A stretch of DNA of 64,000 nucleotides from Linnemannia hyalina (Eukaryota; Mortierellomycota; Mortierellomycetes; Mortierellales; Mortierellaceae): positions 1,612,001 to 1,676,000 of the forward strand of contig JAHRHY010000002.1 of assembly GCA_019671135.1 (NCBI GenBank), in the 5' to 3' direction. Both the position numbers and the translations under genes were made by a program. The number at the start of each line of letters is the position of its first letter. The stretch's first letter is position 1. The notes beneath the pieces were generated by a model. The model made no database searches, was not told the DNA's origin, and worked only from the letters and a program-made list of their open reading frames with translations. Shown here piece after piece: positions 46,910 to 57,300 of this stretch.

Positions 46910-48392
46910 TGCGTAAAAAGCGACGAGAAGATCGTGGACCTAGATCTGTACCCGGTCTGTATCTGATTCCATCTTCGGGAGGAGAAAGATGAGAAAGGTG
47001 AGAAGGTGGTGTTTTGTTGTTGTTGTTAATGGAAAGTGGTGTGCGGGAGCAAGTTGTGGAGAAAAAAAAAGAAAAAAAAGGAAAAAGAGTGGTGGGGTGT
47101 ATTTGTATGACCTGTGAGACCACACTGATTACAATGATGCATGAATTTGGTACGCAAACAGTGAACTACAGTGCGATTTGGCCCTTGGGTAAGAAAACTG
47201 AGAGGCGCGTATCATTCAGTTCAATTACATATTTGTGAGCATCAAGCGTGTGTTTATTCAGCCAGACCATGTCTACGTTGCTTCTGTCGTTCTCGCATCG
47301 TACACGGCAAGTCTGTGGGGAGTCCATTCCGACCGTTAGACTTGAACTTTGAATTTGGTCGCCAAAGATGTGACAGCTATATATATATCTCCAATTACAT
47401 AGTACATGCAGCAACCTGGTGGTCGCGTTTCCTGTGGCTAAGAAAGTTGCAGCTGCGTACAAGGAGAGGCTGTTACTTGGGCGGGCGTTTGGGTCTGCGT
47501 GTGTAATGCTTGCAATAGTGCCACTCATGCTCCTGTCGCTTCTGGCCTGGTACTGGCTGGTTTTTGCGTCATAGCGCTGACACTTATGCTTGACATTGTA
47601 TTGCTCGTTGCTCTCGAGTAGAAGTAGCGATGGTAGTAGTATGCGCCACTTTTCTTGTATGGTGTATAAGTGTGAGAGAAAGGAGGCCTTAGTGATAGGT
47701 AATACGAGATAGGAGGATCGCAAGGCGAGAAACAAATGTGTCTGAGGTATGGCTAGAGTCGTTATTGATAGTATTGATAGGAGAGAGAGAGAGAGGGAAA
47801 GGCAACTGTGCTAATGAGTTGAAACGAAGGAAAAAGAAGAAAAGCGAATGAATGGTGGGATGCATGCATGCAGGTGAAAAAAAAAGAGGGTTGGATTACA
47901 CGGAAAATAAGCGCTGATTTGTGTTGACTTTATTTGGGGGTTTCAAACCTTGACATGATTAGGTCCTTCTCAGGGCAGTCGCTCAATGGTTGCAGGATTC
48001 ACTCTTGATGCGATTGGCTCTCAAAAAAAAGATGGCTTGATTTTCAGCAAAAAAAAGGTCGTAAGGGGCAAATGCTTTCAATCTTCCGGGAAAATGCATA
48101 TGCTGCACATATACGTAAAAAAACAGTCACGGTGGTGACATCAAAAAGACGCGCTCCCATCACAGTGCCAGGCGACATCAACTTCATTGTCACCTTTGCC
48201 ATCATAAACTCGCCTTTGCCTTTCTGCCCTATTCCCTCAGTACACATCACCAACTTTGTTTTCGCCAGTGCCTCCACTTTTACACCCACCTTCTGCCTCC
48301 AACCCTGTCTCCCAGGACTACAACGGTAAGCACCTCAGTACCTCATCTTCGGTTCCCACAGAAACGGATTTGTAACCGATGTAGGCTACGGG
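46910..48392. other. Intergenic region
   Basis: A 189-codon minus-strand frame (47166-47735) contains a plausible protein segment near its end (DMVWLNKHTLDAHKYVIELN), perhaps an exon of an unrecognised gene, but no splice partners were found. A short (GA)n run lies at 47781-47796. The rest shows nothing. Confidence 0.35.
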
Positions 48393-48595
48393 CTGAAGGA
48401 CAATGGGCGTTCGGGGCAATCCCGTGCAAAGCTTCTGGCTGGATCCATTGTTCTTCATTTCATGACTTTTTCTTGTCTTGAAGCGGCTTTTTGCCTGGCA
48501 TTGATGGTCTGCAGCACCTTCACTCTTTTGTGAAGATGTTGCCTCCTTGCGCTCGATTCGAACGAGTTTAACTTCTGGTTAGCAAGGTTGCCATC
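48393..48595 (+). repeat. 203-bp direct repeat, copy 1
   Basis: Identical to 48651-48853 except for one base (g/t at the eighth position). It starts 'ctgaag(g/t)acaatgggcg' and ends 'gcaaggttgccatc'. Confidence 0.93.
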
Positions 48596-48650
48596 ACAAA
48601 TTCGTTTCTGTTTAGCTCTGTCTTGTTAAAACTGGTGTGGGGGCACTGAG

Positions 48651-48853
48651 CTGAAGTACAATGGGCGTTCGGGGCAATCCCGTGCAAAGCTTCTGGCTGG
48701 ATCCATTGTTCTTCATTTCATGACTTTTTCTTGTCTTGAAGCGGCTTTTTGCCTGGCATTGATGGTCTGCAGCACCTTCACTCTTTTGTGAAGATGTTGC
48801 CTCCTTGCGCTCGATTCGAACGAGTTTAACTTCTGGTTAGCAAGGTTGCCATC
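48651..48853 (+). repeat. 203-bp direct repeat, copy 2
   Basis: Second copy, offset 258 bp, ending 86 bp before the predicted start of the nuclease-like gene. The 55-bp spacer between copies is unique. Confidence 0.93.
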
Positions 48854-48939
48854 CAAGACTAGCGTTTCATTAATACTTCCTCTCAGCTGTAGTCTTGTTA
48901 TGCAATTCATCATTCACGCTCTTTCTAGATTTGCAGGCC

Positions 48940-51636
48940 ATGTCGGCTGACCTTTACAAGGAGAGGCGTGAATTCATCTTGCAGAACGCCAACAAGAATA
49001 TCAAGCAAATAGCTCAAGAGTTTTTCGAAGTATTCGACCTCTCCAATAAGCAAACGGCTCTGGACGCTCTTCATACTTCGCTGTATAGTACCGACTACAC
49101 CGAACTTACGAAGCTGCTGAAGGTTTGTTTCAATTTTTTTATCCTGTGAGAACGTGGTCTGGTAGCAACGGAAAACTCACATCATATTTGTTGCATTTCA
49201 TAGGAAAACGATTTCAAAGAGTGGGCGACGCACTATTTCTCGCAGGCAAAGAAGCGGAAGAAGATGAGCGTCCAAAACATTGTCGACAAGGAGCGCAATA
49301 AGCTTCAAATCGCTGGGGTGGTTCAAGGCTCAAGGTTCATAGAGTCAGGCATGGGGCTACTCGCGCCAGAGGTAAGAACTCAATTCTGCTGACCACAAAA
49401 CTGTTTGTCGGTGCCTCAACCTTGAGCTAATGTCGATATTCCCTATTGATCAGGAGGATCGTATTGCTGCATCTACGCTCGCGAACCGGCCTCCCTCCAC
49501 TCTTACGTCCAGTTCATCAACCAGTCTCCCGCCATCGACTTACACAGCTCCCCAGCAGGATGAGGAACATATGTTCAGTGTGGCCGAGGGCGTGCCATTG
49601 TGTGTCACTGGTGAACATGACAAGCGCGCGACGCCACTCCTGACACGTTTATCTTCCGACACCCGTCCTTCCAGATCATTCACTTTCCCCTCATCATCAT
49701 CTTCTGTAGAGACAAAGAACCCATCCACAGAGCACTCGCCAACGGAGCCAGAGACAGGTATGTGTGATGTGTTCTGGCTCAGTAAAACCAACCCATATTG
49801 TATCGTACCCGCTCGCCTATTCATTACTAACCCGGCATCTCTGATACTGCTGATGTAGATGCTGATGCTTCGGAGGTGCAGATTGTTTGCTCACGCGCCA
49901 AGTCGACTCCTTTTTATGACTTGATCGCTTATGTCTTTCAGAAGGTACAACAAGCGCCTGTGCTGACCACCGGTAATGAAAACTCTGATGCTAATGTTGA
50001 AACGCTCGTCCTCGACTCCTGTAGGTCAAGAAGAAGCCCGCGGTCCTCCCTTCATTCATCCCAGGAGGTCTCTCAAGTAACCACAAAGAGCTCTACAAGG
50101 CTGCGTTGGACGAGCTGCGCAAGCCGGGACCAGTCCAAGCCAAGAAAGATGTACTGTAAGTCCATCTTCTCGCGTCGCAGGCAATGTCACTAAAGTATAT
50201 CTTGCTAATATGCTATCTGTTTCTCTCTTTAGGGTCATGCTATCTGGAATTATCAACACTGTGGTGCCGAGCGGACGGTGCTTCTCTCTCTCCAAGACTA
50301 TCGTGACCTCGTCGCAATTAACTCCTGTCGACCCTAACTCAGACACTCACAAGGCAGTCAAAGAGGTCTTGGAAAGGCTACTAAATGCATTGTACCCGAG
50401 TCTCGAAAAAGACCGGTACGCGGATCCCCAGTTTGTGCAGCTGCAGAAGACCATATGGCAAGGACTGTGTCACGCGGTCGATCTGAAGCAGACCGTTTCC
50501 GGTATGGCCACGTACACCACTTTACTGATCATACAACACATCGTTGCATGGGTCGAGCAAGGATCGTTCATGCCCCCGACCTCAGAGCATGTGTTCGTCT
50601 CTGCGTGGACATGGATCCTCAACGTTTTATTTACAGGAACCAAACTTCGTGTCGTTCCGTAAGTTTATACATGTGTACTTGTGTATTGAGCCGATTTCAA
50701 CTTTCGATGTGGTTTGCCATGCAAGGCCTCCTGAATGTAACCACCTGTCCTCTATTTTTGTTACCTCTAGTGGAGAGCTGATTTCCAAGTCGAGCACAGA
50801 TGCACGACAGCTTGCTGAGGCTGAATTTGGATCCACAACATCGTCCGTGTCCGGTAGAAAAGTGGATATGAGTCTGCGGATCCAAGTCGACAACCAATGG
50901 CGGAGCGAAATCGCCGTCTTTGAGTTCAAGACTGCCAGCGCCAGCCAGCATATCTGTGACATCCAGCAAAAGAAATCCGTCCGTTTGAATGCCGCCATTC
51001 TTATGGATCTTGAGGAGCGCGGCCTGGACCTCACTCGCCATTATCCCATAATTGCAGAAGGCAAGGGCCTCAGCATGGACTTCTACGCATTGAGGCGACA
51101 TGGTGACGTACTCGGCGCAGGTCGGGCCACAGTCAGGGGCATAACCTTACCTTCTGATGTCTCGAGTCTCAAAACATTCTTCCTATCCAACAGTATCCTC
51201 ACACTGTTTGCCTTCAAGGCAAGTTCCTTGATCAGAGATCTTTCAAATCCTGGTTATTCATTGCATCCCAAGAATGAACTGCTGACAACTTTTTCGTAAA
51301 TATTTATATCACAATATCACAATATCACAATAGGAGCATCTCCGTCGCTTTTCTATCGACGTCACGGATACCTTGGCCCAGTCCAACGCCACACCCTTTA
51401 ACGATGATGATTACGACTACTACGAACAAGAGGAAACACCAATGTCATCCCCACTCTCCAACACCAGGCCGCGACCATCCACGCCCCCGCCACGCAAGCG
51501 TTCGAACCCCTTTATTCTCTTCTCGCCCGCAAATAAGAACAAGCGAAATCATGGACGTCGCCGTTCGCAGGCAGAGAAGAAGGATGAACTTGACTACGAG
51601 GACGAGGACGATGACGAGTATGACGGCCATGATTGA
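48940..51636 (+). CDS. Protein with a PD-(D/E)XK nuclease-like domain
   Basis: Eight exons join cleanly: 48940-49122, 49204-49371, 49454-49757, 49859-49944, 50025-50155, 50233-50658, 50771-51218 and 51334-51636, giving 682 residues. A helical N-terminus (MSADLYKERREFILQN) is followed by a Ser/Thr/Pro-rich linker and a helical core (AVKEVLERLLNALYP). Residues about 465-540 carry GRKVDMSLRI, then EIAVFEFKTASAS, then IQQKKSVRLNAAIL. This is the D...ExK...Q/K layout of the PD-(D/E)XK superfamily. The C-terminus is acidic plus basic (HGRRRSQAEKK), possibly nuclear. The last intron has a GC donor (AAG|GCAAGT). It may start earlier, since an AG lies just before the ATG. Similar domains occur in fungal multicopy genes of unknown role. 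Confidence 0.65.
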
Positions 51637-54358
51637 ACGTACTAGCGAATAAAAAAATAGCATATTTGGATGCACTGCTACTTGTCCCGGTCACCAACAA
51701 TCTTTGATGTTTTATGACAAAACCAAGACCTTGAGCCTTCTTCTCCGCGGCTGTGCAGAGAGGGTTGTGAAGGTGACCCTGCTGGTAGGACGAATAAAAA
51801 ATGGACTTGTTTATTTTTCGCAGAACATTTGGATCCATAATAGCCGTATCAGCCATAGTCGCTCACCAAGGCAGAATAAAGGTGAGCAAAAATTCTATCG
51901 AATGATCTTTTATTGCATATACGACACCTTAAAAACAGTTCTTCGCGTTGTTTACTGAGAGGAGACATCGAAGTAGAAATGTCGCTTTGAACCCTTGGCT
52001 GTCACAAGCCAATTATCTGACTTATCTGTCCGTTGCAGTGTTGCACTCTTTTCTATGAAAAGCCCAGTATTCTACTGAATTAAAAATATGATATATACGT
52101 GATAGAAGTTTTTAGGATCCTTGATTAGTCAGCAATCAATTTAGTAGTCCTGGTGGGATTCGATCCATGACCTGTGTGTGACCATCTCATGACAGTCATA
52201 TCAGAGTGGATACTCTGACATCCTCTTCCAACATGAACCAGCACATCCAATACAACAACCCTCGAGGTAATTACTACCGAGGACACTATTGAGCTTCAGA
52301 GGCACTTACCAAGAAGGCTACCGAGGTGGCCATTATGGCAATCACCAAGATAGTAACCATTGCCACCACAATCTTTACAGCCATTATTATCAATATTCCT
52401 GTTATGACCCCAACTACTACTACAACAACAATCCCTACCCACCCTATCAACAACATGCAGTAACAAACACGTTCTCCACCCAGCGCCGACAACTGGTGTC
52501 AAGGATGTCAGCCATCTGAGAAATACCTGAACCGCTCGCCAAATATCCGTGTGTTCCTATTACATTTGGATAGATTCACGTGATTGTGACTGGTATTCAA
52601 CCATGTCCAGTAGTCCCACAGTAATTGCATGGGTGATGTTGGGCCATGCTGCCCATGTTTGCTTGCCTCGCCAAGCCAAGATGGCACTGACGTCTATGTA
52701 AGATTGAAGGGGGTGATGGATCGGGACCCTCGAAGAAACGAGTATGAGAAGATGATGTTATCCTTGATGCGCATCGGCCGAAAGTTCGTGCAACAGCTGA
52801 ATATCGACAGAGATCACTAGAGGGGTAAGAAAAAAATGGCGAAGCTTGTTTGAATTAGCCATAGCACCTTTTATTTTTTTCGCCTTCCTTTCGTCATCAC
52901 TCACATTCGCCTTTTTTTTCACTCGCCATCCCATATCTCTCTACTTTCTTCTCTATTCTTTCTCTCTCGCTGTTCATTCATTCCAGCTTGTCATCCCGTT
53001 CTCATTCCTCCCATTCTTGGAAGGAACAACTCTGGCAACCTCGTTTTTTCTGAGGTAATCGCACTCCTACATACAGACGTTCATTGTCGACCTACCATCG
53101 AGTTGTGAATCACCTTCATTTGTCAGTCTTTATTGTCCACCCCACTCCTCATTTGCACAGGACGAGTTTGTTGTCGTGACCAAAACGACAACGACGTAGC
53201 TACCCCAGTGCCTATTGTATGGAGTGCTGTGTCGACGCGTGTCGTGTGCTGGCCTATTGCTTTTATTCCAAGTCTCCGATGTCTCACACGCTTTAATTTA
53301 CTCACATATGCGTCTAGCAGCAGAGGAGCTCCGCAACCGTCGCCTAAGTCGACTTCCTTACCTTTTCGAGACACAAACTAACTGCCTGTCAACCGACTAA
53401 GTGTAATGCGTTGCTGCTACCAAGACACGGCCAAATATCACTGGAAGAAAGTGTCTAATCGTTCGTGGATTAACATAGGTCTCACTTGCTCCTAACTATC
53501 AGTGTAGTGGACATCCTCCACTGGACCTGCCCAACAAAAAAAAACATCCCAGTATTTCCATTCCAGGTAAAGTACATACAGATTAAGTAGACTACCTTTC
53601 TTTACCTTGCTTTCGATCCATTGTCTGATCACAGACCGAACACCATTATTCCCTTAGCCTTTTTTCCGACTAGTTGTAGTCGACGTCCTGCTGAGCCACG
53701 ATTTTGTACCCATCCCTGACCCGAATGTCTACCCAAGTGCATCACGACAGACCTACTAGGTAGGCAAAGTGGAATCATTGCGAGCCATCGTGAAATATTT
53801 GTCAAGGCATTTATGCATAACAACTTACCAGTTATCGCAACTAGTCCTCCTACCTACAAAGAATCATTTTTTCACCCCCAAGCCCAATATTACCCGCAAT
53901 TTGCAAGGAATATCCAGACGAAGGTACTGCAACTGCATTTCATATGCAAAAATAGAGAATGTACAAGTCTTGCCCAACGTAGCTAACTATTTTCATCATT
54001 AACTCAATAGACTTCTTACTCGTTCCAACAATCGAATATCTTCGACTTGAACAGTCTCTTGGAGTCCGTAAAGATGTCAGAGGTATGAATTTGTTAGTCT
54101 CCTGGTCACAACGTCTTCATCTCGCACACAAACGCTTTGTTTACAATGCTTTTAATTTTATCCGCGTGGTTATTTAGTTAACACAATCGGACCTTACATC
54201 GTGCAAGCTCATCTCTCGCATTTTGACTCAGCCAGGCTCGGTAGATCTTTTTTTGCCATCAAAGTAGGGCATACGATTTACGATGTTATTTACGATCGTA
54301 CGAATTTGAACGCACTATTAACTGCAGGTTTGCTCGCTTCTATTATAGTATCGGACGT
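51637..54358. other. Long intergenic region
   Basis: No supported gene over 2.7 kb. A Tyr/Asn/His-rich frame at 52289-52519 and an in-frame-interrupted MNQHIQYNNPRGNYYRGHY start at 52234 suggest a decayed low-complexity gene. A box-B-like 'ggatcgaatccca' is on the minus strand near 52150. A fragment near 51984 ('gtcgctttgaacccttggctg') matches the dispersed repeat at 60.38 kb. 'atgtcagag' followed by 'gtatga' at 54074 could be an upstream mini-exon of the next gene, but no in-frame join was found. Confidence 0.4.
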
Positions 54359-57300
54359 ATGCCTTCCTATACTTCGGAAACTGCGTCAACCACGTCGCCA
54401 ACTCCTCTTTCCATCCACTTGGAGCCTGAGCAGCGCCATCTGTCTCTAAGCGCAACCTTCGCGATCCCGAACACTGAGTTTCAGTCGGTCAAGGACGAAG
54501 AGCCCAGTCGTGTGTCATCTGAAGGGGCGCGACTTACTGAGCAATCGAACATACAGACGGCGTATCTTTCTATAACATCGAGATCTACCTCCGAGTACCC
54601 TCTTCAGACATCCGCCATCGATTTTATCCGTGTCAACCAGGCGAAAACACCTACTGATACTGGCGATTCGTCAGTGGAAAATGGCCACCATCCTCCAGCT
54701 GAACATTGCTACGAGTCCACCGTCTCAGACGACAAGGCTCTTGCCAACATGATGGCCACACACTTTCGCGCCACCACCGCCTTCAAGAACGCCTGCAGGC
54801 CTACAATCAAACCTCAAGTTCCAATGACAGGCCTAAACGATATCACGTCCACCCCGCAGCTTGTTTATTGCATTACTTTGTTGCTCAACAACTCCGAATC
54901 AGTACTCCATGGCGAAAGCGTAAAGAGGCCTGTTGATTTGAGTAAGAGGGAGGGCAGATGGCTGCGAGGTGCGAGGGAGGATCCAGAGATACAGAAATAC
55001 CTTTGTTCGCTGACGTCGATGATGGTGTGGGCATTTGTCGATGCCCGTTCCCAGTGCCCTGATCTCACTGCCGAGATAGTACTCCTTGGTCCTGTACTCA
55101 ACCGCGACGATTATCACACCCTGCTCTCCCACTTTATCAAGTCTCTCAACCATGCACGCTGGCAAAACATCGAATACCTCCGGGGGATGATTCGTTTGGT
55201 CCAGTCTGCCTCTCCTGGGGTCCTTGCAGACGACGACGTGGACAAGATTCTGACGGCCATTCGGGTACATTTAGGGATAACGACGAAAGACTATCACCAC
55301 TTGGTCTTTGCGGCCACGAAGGTCTTGGGAGTGATGGCGAGCGGCATAGCCAAGGACTTGGATCGACAGCGAGATTACCGACCTCTTTTGGATGTTCTGC
55401 ATGCCACAAGCTGCAAGGACAGATCGCTCGAGTTTCAAGTCGAATGTGCCCGTCAGGCCTGTCTGTATCTCTCCGCTGACGAGACTCCTTTGCGAAAGGT
55501 CCTGTGCTCTGCCCACCTGGCCACAACTGACGTCCCTATGATCGATGAAGTATCTACGTTGGATGTGCAATCTGTCATCGCCGCGGTGGAGCATCTTCGT
55601 CATGTATCAAGTACCTCCGCGATTGATGTTGACGTTGTCATAACCGAAGTCAATAGAGCGCGTGCGGGGGTCATAGCTGGTAGCGACGCAAAGGTTGTCA
55701 AGGAGGCCGGCCATATCAGACAAAAAGAGGCTTGGTATCCTGCCCTGCAAGCAGCGGAGACATTCGTCCAGCATGGCCGACTGGTTGAGTTCAGTCAGCT
55801 AGTTTGTGACGCCTCGTGTCGTTATGATTTGAACTTTCAACGTGGTGCCTGTCAGATCATTGGAGAGATTGCCATCGACCCTCTTTGGACCGTTGCCAGC
55901 AGGCGGAGCGCTATTGATTGTCTCCTTGGGCTGTATCATTTGCACGGGGCCGACATCGATTTCGATACGGGTCACAACATCAGACCATCGATTGTCGCCA
56001 TCCTCCGCCATATTTCCAACATGAAGCAGTCCGACATCAAGAAGTACGCCAGCACGCTACTGAGCGACTTGCCAGGGAAAGACTCTTGCAACCTCCAGAT
56101 CTTTCACCCATGGATGACCCGATTACCGTTGCCTCCATTTTACCGTCTTCTCCGTCGCGCTCAAGCCATTCCTCAAGAGGAGACCCAACTGAGGTATCTG
56201 CGACGTATGCGACTTCAGGAATGCCTCCAGCCCATATATGTCACCCTTCAAGCGACATCAAGCTGTGGAGCCTCCAGAGATACACCTTGTTCATTAATAA
56301 CCACCATGCAGGGATTCTTGAAATCGGATCGCCTCGTGTATCTTCTTTTGGGGGAATCTGGGTCAGGAAAAACGTCATCGTGCCGACGCCTGGAGCGGGA
56401 ACTCTGGGACGACTACAATAACGGCGGCATGATCCCAATATACATCGACTTGTCTTACATTGACACCCCAGAGCACAAATTGATCGAAACACAGCTACAC
56501 ACCCACGGCTTTTCGGACGATGAGATCCAGCAACTGTTGCAGCATCGACAATTTGTGATCATCTGTGATGGTTATGATGTACGCCGCCTCACGACAAACC
56601 TCTTCAAGACCAATCAACTAGGCCAATGGGACGTCAAGATGATCATCAACTGCAGGAGCACTTTCCTCCCTAGCGACTACCAAGGTCGATTTCGCCCTCA
56701 TGGACCCGACCACTATTTCGACAAATCGGCGAACCTTTACGAGGAGTCAACCATTGCGTCATTATCCGAGAGCGACATCAAGGAATTTATCCAGCAGTAT
56801 GTCCGAGATCTACCCGCGCAGGAGCCCTTGGGCAGGCTGCATCTCTCGATTGCAGATGACTACTGGAACGCCTTGGCCGCCATACCCAATATGGTGAACG
56901 TGGTCGAGAACCCGTTTCTATTGACGCTAGCGCTGAGGAATCTCCCGTCATTGTCGCACGATGCTTTGGATCCCGCCAGGAGAGAGACCACCCGAGATCA
57001 ACTCTACAACAACTTTGTCAACAGCTGGATCGACGCCAACAAAAAGCGACTTGATTCGACTATACTCAGTCAGGAATCTTCCGACGCCTATGATCTCTTA
57101 TGTGACCCCAACTTTCGATGGTGTGTAAGAGACTTCTTGAAGAGGTTTGCGACAGCGATGCGGAAACATCAGAAGAACCGCCTAGTTGTGAAATACACAG
57201 AGCGTGAGGACAAGAATTCCTGGAAGGCGGAGTTTCTCGGAAGAGCTATCGAGGCGACACTTCTGCGCGAGGCCAGTCCCCTCACAAAAACAGGGAATCA

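Noticed and set aside
47166..47735. 189-codon minus-strand frame as a gene
   Set aside because: Only a short part looks protein-like; no start, splice partner or domain could be supported.
52120..52215. tRNA on the minus strand (box-B-like ggatcgaatccc)
   Set aside because: No acceptor or T-stem pairing and no clear A-box; the strong hairpin near 52190 is not part of a cloverleaf.
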